This document shows, piece by piece, positions 32,712 through 40,802 of a stretch of DNA of 45,715 nt. Where the stretch lies: positions 1-45,715 of the forward strand of contig CALFDJ010000049.1 of assembly GCA_937950325.1 (NCBI GenBank), written 5' to 3'. The position numbers and the translations under genes were made by a program. The stretch is from an uncultured Collinsella sp. GTDB lineage: Bacteria > Actinomycetota > Coriobacteriia > Coriobacteriales > Coriobacteriaceae. Below the pieces are notes generated by a model. That model made no database searches. It saw only the letters and a program-made list of their open reading frames with translations, and was not told the DNA's origin. Position 1 is the stretch's first letter; each line of letters opens with the position of its first letter.

Positions 32712-33260
32712 CTGTCCGTTCAGTCCCCACAAGGGACGGTAGCCTAACACTAATCACTATTGTCTCAATTTAGTCGACCGCTGGCACGGACGTATCGCGT
32801 GAACGGTATCTTTACCTACTTCTTACGCTGACAAGTCATAGGACTGACGTCCTGCTCGTCTGCAAGCGGTCTATATCCTCACTCAACTGGTACGTAAGTG
32901 TGAATAAGAATGATGGATAGCTGAATATCATTGAATGCAGGCGGAAACGTAAACAAACATCATTTATATACATAAAACCGATTTAGCTATGCAATTCTGA
33001 ATCAAAAGTTTAGAGATGCAATTGCAAATAGTTTTTTGGAAAAAAGAGCGTTTACCTTAGAAAAGTTACTTTAGAACGTCGAAGTACATTATGGGGGAAT
33101 CTCGTGCGATATACCGTTCATCGCACTTTGTTGACCGTTCGGGGGCGAGGTGGAATTGCGGGTGGAATTTGGATATAACTAGAGCTGTCAGCAAGCAGCG
33201 TCCGCTATGGAAGGGCGCTGAGAGATTCGGCCGAAAGGCCCGAAAGAAAGGTAGGAGGCC
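32712..33260. other. AT-rich intergenic region between ppk and arcA copy 1
   Basis: About 550 bp with no gene that I can see. Its centre (about 32,890-33,070) is strikingly AT-rich against the GC-rich genes around it and has a repeated ATGCAATT (near 32,990 and 33,015). TGAACGG at 32800-32806 and CCGTTCA at 33114-33120 are inverse copies of the box seen in the arcA promoters. Confidence 0.6.
33114..33179 (+). promoter_or_regulatory. arcA copy 1 promoter with tandem CCGTTC boxes
   Basis: CCGTTCA at 33114-33120 and CCGTTCGGGGGCGAGG at 33135-33150 start 21 bp apart. TATAAC at 33174-33179 is the -10. The box-to-box and box-to--10 distances are identical in front of arcA copy 2, although most of the intervening bases differ. 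No TTGACA-like -35 at 17 bp, so an activator-dependent promoter is inferred. Confidence 0.7.
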
Positions 33261-34501
33261 ATGACGAAAGGTCTGCACGTGCCTTCCGAGATCGGCAAGC
33301 TCAGGAAGGTCTGCCTGCACCGTCCCGGCGACGAGCTCCTCAACCTGCCGCCCGACGAGCTCGAGCGACTCCTGTTCGACGACGTCCCGTTCCTGGAGGT
33401 CGCGCAGCAGGAGCACGACACCTTCGCCCAGATCCTGAGGGACCAGGGCGTGGAGGTCCTCTACCTCGAGAACCTCGTCGCCGAGGTGTTCGACCAGGTC
33501 CCCGGCGCCCGCGCCGAGTTCACCGACCAGTACATCGCCGAGGCCGGCATCCGCGGCCAGCACATGCCGCAGATCGTCCGCGAGAAGCTGGACTCCATCG
33601 AGGACAACCTCGAGTTCGTCAAGAAGACCATGGCCGGCATGACCAAGTCCGAGATCGACATGCCCCTCACGGCCTCCACGACCCTCGACTCCCTGGTCAA
33701 CTCCGAGTCCGAGTCCGACCTGATCATCGACCCGATGCCCAACCTCTACTTCACCCGCGACCCGTTCGCGGTCGTCGGCGAGGGCGTCAACCTCAACCGC
33801 ATGTACTCGGTCACCCGCAACCGCGAGACCCTGTACGGCAAGTACGTCTTCAAGTACCACCCCGACTACAAGGACGTCTCGCTGTACTTCCGCCGCGACT
33901 GCCAGTTCCACACCGAGGGCGGCGACGTGCTGAACATCAACGAGAAGACCCTCGCCGTCGGCATCTCCCAGCGCACCCAGGCCGCCGCGATCGACGTCAT
34001 GGCCCAGAACATCTTCTGGAACTCCGACTCCAAGGTCGAGCGCATCCTGGCCTTCGACATCCCGGTCTCGCGCGCCTTCATGCACCTCGACACGGTCTTC
34101 ACCCAGATCGACGTCGATAAGTTCACGATCCACCCCGCCATCATGGGCACCCTGCGCGTCTACGAGCTGACCGCCGGCAAGAACCCGGGCGACGTGAACA
34201 TCCGCCTGATCGAGGACACCCTCGAGCACGTCCTGGAGGACGCCACCGGCGTCGACCAGGTCAAGCTGATCCCCTGCGGCGGCGGCGACCCGATCGCGGC
34301 CTCCCGCGAGCAGTGGAACGACGGCTCCAACACCCTGTGCGTCGAGCCCGGCAAGATCTGCGTCTACGCCCGCAACACCGTCACCAACGACGTGCTGTAC
34401 AAGGAGGGCCTGGACCTTCTCGTCGTGCCCTCCGCCGAGCTCTCCCGCGGCCGCGGCGGCCCGCGCTGCATGAGCATGCCCTTCTGGCGCGAGGACCTCT
34501 A
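33237..34501 (+). repeat. 1,265-bp direct repeat, copy 1 (arcA)
   Basis: Identical to 36325-37589 (offset 3088). The identity begins 24 bp before the ATG and ends inside the stop codon (TAG here, TAA in copy 2). Confidence 0.9.
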
Positions 34502-34502
34502 G
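33261..34502 (+). CDS. arcA: Arginine deiminase, copy 1
   Basis: 413 residues; TAGGAGGCC before the ATG. Catalytic motifs are FTRDPFAVVGEGV (Asp), HTEGGDVL (His-Glu-Gly-Gly), and the C-terminal RGRGGPRCMSMPF with the nucleophilic Cys. It hydrolyses arginine to citrulline and ammonia, the first step of the ADI pathway. The protein is identical to copy 2 at 36349-37590 and I see no nucleotide difference before the last base of the stop codon. Codon use is extremely biased to C/G-ending codons, typical of highly expressed genes. An aminotransferase gene separates the two copies. Confidence 0.97.
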   Translation: MTKGLHVPSEIGKLRKVCLHRPGDELLNLPPDELERLLFDDVPFLEVAQQEHDTFAQILRDQGVEVLYLENLVAEVFDQVPGARAEFTDQYIAEAGIRGQHMPQIVREKLDSIEDNLEFVKKTMAGMTKSEIDMPLTASTTLDSLVNSESESDLIIDPMPNLYFTRDPFAVVGEGVNLNRMYSVTRNRETLYGKYVFKYHPDYKDVSLYFRRDCQFHTEGGDVLNINEKTLAVGISQRTQAAAIDVMAQNIFWNSDSKVERILAFDIPVSRAFMHLDTVFTQIDVDKFTIHPAIMGTLRVYELTAGKNPGDVNIRLIEDTLEHVLEDATGVDQVKLIPCGGGDPIAASREQWNDGSNTLCVEPGKICVYARNTVTNDVLYKEGLDLLVVPSAELSRGRGGPRCMSMPFWREDL

Positions 34503-34562
34503 GGTCTTCTAGGACCCGTACAGGTCATAATACATACATCTAGCTGCCATTAGATGTCTCCC

Positions 34563-34600
34563 ATTGGGGCGGTGCGGGTTTTCGCACCGCCCCAATCTTG
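34563..34600 (+). terminator. Terminator of arcA copy 1
   Basis: Perfect 14-bp arms ATTGGGGCGGTGCG (34563-34576) and its complement (34583-34596), then CTTGT. An ACATCTA/TAGATGT stem lies just upstream. Confidence 0.9.
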
Positions 34601-34651
34601 TATGAGGAACGTCAACACGATTGGATGACTGCTTTTGTAAGGAGCTTGGCC

Positions 34652-35776
34652 ATGGACATCAAGACGATTGGCGTTGAGGAATGGCTCAACGTTTGGGAGA
34701 AGAGCGCCACGTGGGACATCGCCCAGTCGACGATCTCGTCGCTCACCATGGGCGAGCTGCGCGCGCTTGATGAACAGGACGGCGCCACGTTCTACGAGCG
34801 CCTGGATCGCGAGAAGATGAACTACGGCTGGATCGAGGGCTCGCCGGAGTTTAAGGCCGAGGTTGCCAAGCTGTATCGTCGGGAGGTCAATCCCGATCAC
34901 ATTCTGCAGACCAATGGCTGCACGGGCGCTAACCTCAACGCCATCATGGCTGTGGTCGAGCCCGGCGACCATGTTATCGCCGAGTGGCCCACCTACGCGC
35001 CGCTCTACGAGATTCCGCGCACGCTGGGCGCCGAGGTCGAGTATTGGGAGCTTCGCGAGGAACTCGGCTGGAAGCCCGATATCGAGGAACTCAAGCGCTT
35101 GGTGCGCCCCAACACCAGACTCATCTGCATCAACAACGCATCGAACCCCATCGGTACGGTGCTCGATGCCGATATGCTCGGCCAGATTGCCGAGATCGCC
35201 CGTTCGGTGGGCGCCTACGTGCTGTGCGACGAGGTGTATCTGCCGCTTGAGAACACCGAGGCCTTTATGTCGATGGCTGACGTGTACGAGAATGCCATTG
35301 TCACCAACTCGGTGTCCAAGACCTATTCGACGCCTGCGGCCCGCGTGGGCTGGGTCGTGGCAGACGAAGAGATATCCAGCCGCATCCGCACCTATCGCGA
35401 TTACACCATGATCTGCGGCGGCGTGTTCAACGATGCCCTGGCGACCTATGTGCTTGAGCACAAGGACAAGATCCTTGAGCGCAATCGCAAGATCGTGTTT
35501 GGCAACCGCGATATCGCGCAGGCTTGGATCGATACGCAGCACCGCGTTTCCTGGACGGCGCCGCAGGGCGTGTCCACCTCGTTTATCCAGCTTGATATTC
35601 CCGAGGACGACGAGGAGTTCTGCAAGCGCCTGCTGTCCGAGAGGGGAGTGCTGCTGGTACCCGGCAGCCGCTTTGAGCTTCCCTGCGGCGCACGCCTGGG
35701 CTACTGCGCGAGCGAGGACGTTCTGCGCGAGGGCCTGAGGCTTTTGGGCGAGGCACTGGCGGAGTTCGATCGCTAG
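34652..35776 (+). CDS. PLP-dependent class I/II aminotransferase
   Basis: 374 residues from ATG 34652, chosen for AAGGAGCTTGGCC directly upstream. Fold-type I features are QTNGCTGANLNAIMAVVEPGD, the PLP-contacting INNASNPIGT, the Asp of LCDEVYLPLE, and the Schiff-base Lys in NSVSKTYSTPAARVGW. A C-terminal Arg (CGARLGYC region) would bind the substrate carboxylate. The substrate is not known; the position between two arcA copies suggests a link to arginine/ornithine or citrulline-derived nitrogen metabolism, but it may be incidental. It is inside the segment that recombination between the arcA repeats could delete. Confidence 0.88.
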   Translation: MDIKTIGVEEWLNVWEKSATWDIAQSTISSLTMGELRALDEQDGATFYERLDREKMNYGWIEGSPEFKAEVAKLYRREVNPDHILQTNGCTGANLNAIMAVVEPGDHVIAEWPTYAPLYEIPRTLGAEVEYWELREELGWKPDIEELKRLVRPNTRLICINNASNPIGTVLDADMLGQIAEIARSVGAYVLCDEVYLPLENTEAFMSMADVYENAIVTNSVSKTYSTPAARVGWVVADEEISSRIRTYRDYTMICGGVFNDALATYVLEHKDKILERNRKIVFGNRDIAQAWIDTQHRVSWTAPQGVSTSFIQLDIPEDDEEFCKRLLSERGVLLVPGSRFELPCGARLGYCASEDVLREGLRLLGEALAEFDR

Positions 35777-35824
35777 GATTCCGACGGCTCTCAAAGCCGC
35801 TCAAATCTGTCTACGATTATCGAT

Positions 35825-35863
35825 AACAGTCCCGTTTCCCATGAGGGGAGCGGGACTGTTTTT
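35825..35863 (+). terminator. Terminator of the aminotransferase gene
   Basis: AACAGTCCCG (35825-35834) with CGGGACTGTT (35851-35860), inner TTTCCC/GGGGAG, then TTT. Confidence 0.9.
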
Positions 35864-36200
35864 CTATACCGAGAAGTCAAGTTGTTACAAATGAGGCCGT
35901 AAGGTGAGCCGGTATTCGCTGGGCCTTATACTGAGCTTCCGGTGAACGGTACAAAGCGTCTGGTAAACGGTAATATGCTTACCAGAAATGAATAGGACAA
36001 ACTTTTTTTTGAATAAAAATGAAAATGGTTGAGACGTGGTATGAATCGCTAATTCTATTCATAGCTTTATTAGAAATATGCAATTTGAGGGTGGTTTAAT
36101 AAAGTTTAGTTCCATTTGCTATCTGGATTGAAAACGCGTTTAAGCACGTAAATAAACTTTATTAAATCAAAGTGTGCCATGCGTGAAGTATATGTGTATG

Positions 36201-36266
36201 CCGTTCACCCCTCATATAAAACCGTTCGGGGGCGAGGTGGAAGTATGAACTGATTTTGGATATAAA
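36201..36266 (+). promoter_or_regulatory. arcA copy 2 promoter with tandem CCGTTC boxes
   Basis: CCGTTCA at 36201-36207 and CCGTTCGGGGGCGAGG at 36222-36237 start 21 bp apart, as at copy 1. TATAAA at 36261-36266 is at the same distance from the box. Outside the boxes and -10 the two promoters are largely different. Confidence 0.7.
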
Positions 36267-36324
36267 TATGTCGTCAGCAATAACGCCTCACACGGAGGGG
36301 CGCTAACGAATCGGCCCTGACAGG

Positions 36325-37589
36325 GGCCCGAAAGAAAGGTAGGAGGCCATGACGAAAGGTCTGCACGTGCCTTCCGAGATCGGCAAGCTCAGGAAGGTCT
36401 GCCTGCACCGTCCCGGCGACGAGCTCCTCAACCTGCCGCCCGACGAGCTCGAGCGACTCCTGTTCGACGACGTCCCGTTCCTGGAGGTCGCGCAGCAGGA
36501 GCACGACACCTTCGCCCAGATCCTGAGGGACCAGGGCGTGGAGGTCCTCTACCTCGAGAACCTCGTCGCCGAGGTGTTCGACCAGGTCCCCGGCGCCCGC
36601 GCCGAGTTCACCGACCAGTACATCGCCGAGGCCGGCATCCGCGGCCAGCACATGCCGCAGATCGTCCGCGAGAAGCTGGACTCCATCGAGGACAACCTCG
36701 AGTTCGTCAAGAAGACCATGGCCGGCATGACCAAGTCCGAGATCGACATGCCCCTCACGGCCTCCACGACCCTCGACTCCCTGGTCAACTCCGAGTCCGA
36801 GTCCGACCTGATCATCGACCCGATGCCCAACCTCTACTTCACCCGCGACCCGTTCGCGGTCGTCGGCGAGGGCGTCAACCTCAACCGCATGTACTCGGTC
36901 ACCCGCAACCGCGAGACCCTGTACGGCAAGTACGTCTTCAAGTACCACCCCGACTACAAGGACGTCTCGCTGTACTTCCGCCGCGACTGCCAGTTCCACA
37001 CCGAGGGCGGCGACGTGCTGAACATCAACGAGAAGACCCTCGCCGTCGGCATCTCCCAGCGCACCCAGGCCGCCGCGATCGACGTCATGGCCCAGAACAT
37101 CTTCTGGAACTCCGACTCCAAGGTCGAGCGCATCCTGGCCTTCGACATCCCGGTCTCGCGCGCCTTCATGCACCTCGACACGGTCTTCACCCAGATCGAC
37201 GTCGATAAGTTCACGATCCACCCCGCCATCATGGGCACCCTGCGCGTCTACGAGCTGACCGCCGGCAAGAACCCGGGCGACGTGAACATCCGCCTGATCG
37301 AGGACACCCTCGAGCACGTCCTGGAGGACGCCACCGGCGTCGACCAGGTCAAGCTGATCCCCTGCGGCGGCGGCGACCCGATCGCGGCCTCCCGCGAGCA
37401 GTGGAACGACGGCTCCAACACCCTGTGCGTCGAGCCCGGCAAGATCTGCGTCTACGCCCGCAACACCGTCACCAACGACGTGCTGTACAAGGAGGGCCTG
37501 GACCTTCTCGTCGTGCCCTCCGCCGAGCTCTCCCGCGGCCGCGGCGGCCCGCGCTGCATGAGCATGCCCTTCTGGCGCGAGGACCTCTA
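36325..37589 (+). repeat. 1,265-bp direct repeat, copy 2 (arcA)
   Basis: Second copy of 33237-34501 (offset 3088), starting at GGCCCGAAAG upstream of the RBS and ending within the stop codon. Confidence 0.9.
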
Positions 37590-37590
37590 A
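36349..37590 (+). CDS. arcA: Arginine deiminase, copy 2
   Basis: 413 residues, the same protein as copy 1, with FTRDPFAVVGEGV, HTEGGDVL and RGRGGPRCMSMPF. It ends in TAA, not TAG. It leads the functional arc cluster: the ornithine carbamoyltransferase gene follows 105 bp downstream and a YfcC transporter after that. Transcript read-through is probably limited by the CCGGTGCGGT hairpin at 37603-37631. This copy is likely the one co-regulated with arcB. Confidence 0.97.
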   Translation: MTKGLHVPSEIGKLRKVCLHRPGDELLNLPPDELERLLFDDVPFLEVAQQEHDTFAQILRDQGVEVLYLENLVAEVFDQVPGARAEFTDQYIAEAGIRGQHMPQIVREKLDSIEDNLEFVKKTMAGMTKSEIDMPLTASTTLDSLVNSESESDLIIDPMPNLYFTRDPFAVVGEGVNLNRMYSVTRNRETLYGKYVFKYHPDYKDVSLYFRRDCQFHTEGGDVLNINEKTLAVGISQRTQAAAIDVMAQNIFWNSDSKVERILAFDIPVSRAFMHLDTVFTQIDVDKFTIHPAIMGTLRVYELTAGKNPGDVNIRLIEDTLEHVLEDATGVDQVKLIPCGGGDPIAASREQWNDGSNTLCVEPGKICVYARNTVTNDVLYKEGLDLLVVPSAELSRGRGGPRCMSMPFWREDL

Positions 37591-37602
37591 GTCTTTCCGT
37601 TT

Positions 37603-37650
37603 CCGGTGCGGTCCCCCTACAACCGCACCGGTTTCGCCCGTCAAACGGGC
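37603..37650 (+). terminator. Tandem hairpins between arcA copy 2 and arcB
   Basis: CCGGTGCGGT (37603-37612) with ACCGCACCGG (37622-37631), followed by TTTCG. A second stem GCCCGT-CAA-ACGGGC lies at 37636-37650. They may act as a partial terminator or as mRNA processing stems separating arcA and arcB expression. Confidence 0.55.
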
Positions 37651-37695
37651 AACACTAATACTTACGTAATTCATTTTTTCGAAAGGAAACGAACC

Positions 37696-38691
37696 ATGGG
37701 TGTTAACCTCTCCGGCCGTAGCTTCCTCAAGCTTCTCGACCTCACCACCGAGGAGATCGAGTACCTGCTCAAGCTTTCCAAGAACTTCAAGGACATGAAG
37801 CGCGCTGGCGTTCCGCACCGCTATCTCGAGGGCAAGAACATCGTTCTGCTCTTCCAGAAGACCTCCACTCGTACCCGCTGCGCCTTCGAGGTCGGCGGCA
37901 TGGATCTGGGCATGGGCGTCACCTACCTCGATCCCGGTTCGTCGCAGATGGGCAAGAAGGAGTCCATCGAGGACACCGCCCGCGTTCTCGGCCGCATGTA
38001 TGACGGCATCGAGTTCCGTGGCTTTGCCCAGGACGACGTCGAGGAGCTCGCTGCCAAGTCCGGCGTGCCCGTGTGGAACGGCCTGACCACCGAGTGGCAC
38101 CCCACCCAGATGCTTGCCGACATCCTGACCGTCCAGGAGAACTTCAACTACGACATCAAGGGCAAGACCCTCGTCTTCATGGGCGACTGCAAGAACAATG
38201 TCGCTCGCTCCCTCATGGTTGTCTGCTCCAAGCTCGGCATGAACTTCGTGGCCTGCGGCCCCGAGGAGTGCATGCCCGCCGACGACGTCATCGAGGCCTG
38301 CAAGCCCATCGCCGAGGCCAACGGCTGCACCATCAAGCTGACCACCGACGTCAAGGACGGCGTCACCGGTGCCGACGTTATCTACACCGACGTGTGGGTC
38401 TCCATGGGCGAGCCCGACGAGGTCTGGGCCGAGCGCATCGCTCAGCTCACCCCGTATCGCGTTACCTCCGAGGTCATGGCTATGGCCAACCCGGGTGCCA
38501 TCTTCCTGCACTGCCTGCCCAGCTTCCACGACACCAACACCACGATTGGCGCCGAGAAGTGCGAGCAGTTCGGCATCACCGAGCAGGAGGTCACCGACGA
38601 GGTCTTCGAGAGCCCCGCTTCCAAGGTCTTCGACGAGGCCGAGAACCGCATGCACACCATTAAGGCTGTCATGTACGCCACGCTCAAGTAA
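37696..38691 (+). CDS. arcB: Ornithine carbamoyltransferase (catabolic, ArcB)
   Basis: 331 residues from ATG 37696 with GAAAGGAAAC upstream. The carbamoyl-phosphate motif is QKTSTRTRCAFE (about 56-67), then EWHPTQMLADILT, MGDCKNNVARSL and the ornithine-site HCLPSFHDTN. In the ADI route it converts citrulline + phosphate to ornithine + carbamoyl-phosphate; the anabolic direction (argF) cannot be excluded by sequence alone, but the arcA neighbour favours catabolism. No carbamate kinase gene is seen in the window. Confidence 0.95.
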   Translation: MGVNLSGRSFLKLLDLTTEEIEYLLKLSKNFKDMKRAGVPHRYLEGKNIVLLFQKTSTRTRCAFEVGGMDLGMGVTYLDPGSSQMGKKESIEDTARVLGRMYDGIEFRGFAQDDVEELAAKSGVPVWNGLTTEWHPTQMLADILTVQENFNYDIKGKTLVFMGDCKNNVARSLMVVCSKLGMNFVACGPEECMPADDVIEACKPIAEANGCTIKLTTDVKDGVTGADVIYTDVWVSMGEPDEVWAERIAQLTPYRVTSEVMAMANPGAIFLHCLPSFHDTNTTIGAEKCEQFGITEQEVTDEVFESPASKVFDEAENRMHTIKAVMYATLK

Positions 38692-38706
38692 GAGCATCTA
38701 GCATCT

Positions 38707-38745
38707 CGCTCGGGGTGTCTTGCTGCACACCCCGAGCGGCTTTGT
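38707..38745 (+). terminator. Terminator of arcB
   Basis: Perfect 12-bp arms CGCTCGGGGTGT (38707-38718) and ACACCCCGAGCG (38727-38738), then GCTTTGTC. The short U tract may allow read-through to the transporter gene. Confidence 0.8.
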
Positions 38746-38838
38746 CTGGTAAATATCTCGCGTCGGGCGGTGGGCACGGCACGGAAGATCCGCTTCGCGC
38801 GAGAAAGTTAAATGATTTATGAAAGGGGGATGAGAACC

Positions 38839-40317
38839 ATGGCTGAGACCGCTAAGAAAAAGCGCGGTATGCCTTCATCGTTCACCATTCTTCTAGCTCT
38901 GCTGGCAATTGTTGCAGTGATTACCGTTATCGTCTCCGGCACGTCCGGCGGCGCGGTTACCGCAGCCCGCCTGAGCGATTTCTGCACCGCCCCGATCCTG
39001 GGCTTCGCTGACGCTCTGCCCGTCTGCCTCTTCGTTATGATCCTGGGCGGCTTCCTCGGCATGATGACCGAGACCGGCGCCCTGGACAACGGCATCGCCG
39101 TTCTGGTGCAGAAGCTTAAGGGCAACGAGATTATGCTCATTCCCGTGCTGATGCTCATCTTCTCCCTCGGTGGTACCACCTATGGTATGTGCGAGGAGAC
39201 CGTTCCCTTCTACGCCCTGCTCGCCGCTACCATGATGGCCGCTGGCTTCGACCCCATGGTCGGTGCCGCTACCGTCCTGCTCGGCGCTGGCTGCGGCTGC
39301 CTGGGCTCCACGGTTAACCCGTTCGCCGTCGGCGCTGCCGTCGACGCTCTGACCGGCGTTGGCATTGAGGTCAACCAGTCCATCATCATCGGCCTCGGTG
39401 CCGTCCTGTGGATTGTCACTACCGCTATGTCCATCTTCTTCGTGATGAACTATGCCAAGAAGGTCAAGGCTGACAAGGGTTCCACCATCCTGTCGATGCA
39501 GGAGCTCAAGGACGCCGAAGAGGCTCACGGCAAGGCTGCTTCCGAGGTCCACAAGGAGGTCAAGCTCACCGGTCGTCAGAAGGGCGTTCTGATCGCCTTC
39601 GCCTTCACCTTCGTCGTCATGATCGTCGGCTTCATTCCGCTGGCCGACCTCAACGAGGGCGTCGCTAACTTCTTCGACGCTGGCGCTGTCTACGACGCCG
39701 ACGGTAACGCCGTCGTCCAGGGCTGGTCTGCCCTGATCACCGGCCTGCCCATTGGCCAGTGGTACTTCGACGAGGCTTCCACCTGGTTCTTCCTCATGGC
39801 CGTCCTGATCGGTATCATCGGTGGCCTGTCCGAGAAGCAGATCGTTAACACCTTCATCACCGGCGCTGCCGACATGATGTCCGTTGTTCTCGTCATCGCC
39901 CTCGCCCGTGGTATCTCCGTCCTCATGGCTAACACCGGCCTCGACGTCTTCGTCCTCGACGCTGCCGCCAATGCTCTGGCTGGCCTGTCCGGCGTGATCT
40001 TCGCTCCCATGAGCTTCCTGGTCTACTTCGGCCTGTCCTTCCTGATCCCCTCGACCTCCGGTATGGCCACCGTTTCCATGCCCATCATGGGACCGCTGGC
40101 TGTTAAGCTCGGCTTCTCGCCCGAGGTCATGGTCATGATCTTCTCCGCCGCCATCGGTGTCGTGAACCTGTTCACCCCGACCTCCGGCGCCATCATGGGC
40201 GGTCTCGCCCTGGCCAAGATCGAGTGGACGACCTGGCTCAAGTTTGCCCTTAAGCTCATCGTCGCGCTCTCCGTCGTCTGCGCCATCATCCTGACCGTCG
40301 CCTGCGTGTTGCTCTAA
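38839..40317 (+). CDS. YfcC/ArcD-like basic amino acid transporter
   Basis: 492 residues from ATG 38839 (AAAGGGGG 9 nt upstream). It has about 12 hydrophobic helices in two halves with a cytoplasmic loop around residues 205-245, and repeated GCGCLGSTVNPFAVG and IPSTSGMATVSMPIMGPL hairpin-like segments typical of the YfcC/AbgT/DcuC ion-transporter superfamily. YfcC members near arc genes are proposed arginine/ornithine exchangers; this context fits an Arg-in/Orn-out antiporter. Not a classical APC-type ArcD. The substrate is inference from position. Confidence 0.8.
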   Translation: MAETAKKKRGMPSSFTILLALLAIVAVITVIVSGTSGGAVTAARLSDFCTAPILGFADALPVCLFVMILGGFLGMMTETGALDNGIAVLVQKLKGNEIMLIPVLMLIFSLGGTTYGMCEETVPFYALLAATMMAAGFDPMVGAATVLLGAGCGCLGSTVNPFAVGAAVDALTGVGIEVNQSIIIGLGAVLWIVTTAMSIFFVMNYAKKVKADKGSTILSMQELKDAEEAHGKAASEVHKEVKLTGRQKGVLIAFAFTFVVMIVGFIPLADLNEGVANFFDAGAVYDADGNAVVQGWSALITGLPIGQWYFDEASTWFFLMAVLIGIIGGLSEKQIVNTFITGAADMMSVVLVIALARGISVLMANTGLDVFVLDAAANALAGLSGVIFAPMSFLVYFGLSFLIPSTSGMATVSMPIMGPLAVKLGFSPEVMVMIFSAAIGVVNLFTPTSGAIMGGLALAKIEWTTWLKFALKLIVALSVVCAIILTVACVLL

Positions 40318-40419
40318 GTACCCAACGGGTACCCCACGGAAACCTTGACGATCCTGTAAGGGATCATCTGGTCATCGTCTGTCCGGTGGGGTCAACCCAC
40401 CGGTAGACTCCTACCTTTA

Positions 40420-40456
40420 GCCCCCTCCCGTTCCGTGCGCGGGAGGGGGCGCTCTT
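40420..40456 (+). terminator. Terminator of the YfcC transporter gene
   Basis: GCCCCCTCCCG (40420-40430) with CGGGAGGGGGC (40440-40450), followed by GCTCTTG. A very strong stem with a weak U tract. Confidence 0.75.
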
Positions 40457-40458
40457 GT

Positions 40459-40486
40459 GTTCCGGCGTTTTACCAAACGCCGGAAC
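40459..40486. repeat. Perfect 12-bp inverted repeat with TACC loop
   Basis: GTTCCGGCGTTT (40459-40470) and AAACGCCGGAAC (40475-40486). It follows the terminator directly and could be a second, bidirectional terminator. Confidence 0.7.
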
Positions 40487-40499
40487 CACTCGACGCTGC

Positions 40500-40597
40500 A
40501 AGCCCGCCAGAGCGGCAATCTGACGTTCAATCGTCGGGCATGGCCAAAAGGCCTATGCCCTCCTCTTTCACGTCACCTTGCTCGCTCTGGCGGGCTT
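40500..40597. repeat. Nested long inverted repeat before the DUF1846 gene
   Basis: The outer 15-bp arms AAGCCCGCCAGAGCG (40500-40514) and complement (40583-40597) extend through bulges into GCAA/TTGC and TGACGT/ACGTCA. Inside is GGGCATGGCC-AAAA-GGCCTATGCCC with one bulge (40536-40560). Same architecture and size as the elements at 22587 and 26407 but unrelated sequence. Confidence 0.75.
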
Positions 40598-40757
40598 TCG
40601 CTGACTTTTGCTCCACCTGCGGCGCTGCCATTGTTGGTGTTATGGGGCGGTGCAATGGGGTCAGGTTAGTTTGCACCAAATATGTCCGACAAGAGGTTTG
40701 ACGGATGTTTGGTTGGTGCCTGTTGATGGTCTGGGTATCGGGGAGGGCGGGCTCCGT

Positions 40758-40763
40758 TATAAT
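40758..40763 (+). promoter_or_regulatory. -10 element for the DUF1846 gene
   Basis: A consensus TATAAT 40 bp before the ATG at 40803. Poor -35. Confidence 0.5.
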
Positions 40764-40802
40764 CGCCTAGAACATTAAATGGAAACGGGACGGGAGCCAT
40801 AC

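Larger units (their letters stand above)
35777..36348. other. Intergenic region upstream of arcA copy 2
   Basis: About 570 bp without a gene that I can see. It holds the aminotransferase terminator (35825-35863), TGAACGG (35943-35949) and TAAACGG (35964-35970), an AT-rich stretch, a perfect 14-bp inverted repeat TTTAATAAAGTTTA (36095-36108) with 36153-36166, and the arcA promoter. Confidence 0.6.
40318..40802. other. Intergenic region dense in hairpins
   Basis: About 485 bp with no gene that I can see. It contains GTACCC/GGGTAC, CCGGTGGG/CCCACCGG (40383-40390, 40396-40403), a terminator (40420-40450), a perfect 12-bp stem (40459-40470, 40475-40486), a nested inverted repeat (40500-40597), and a -10 at 40758. 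Confidence 0.6.

Noticed and set aside
36274..38697. An 807-codon open frame antisense to arcA copy 2 and arcB
   Set aside because: Antisense shadow of strongly biased codons; part of it is repeated identically opposite arcA copy 1. No recognisable family.
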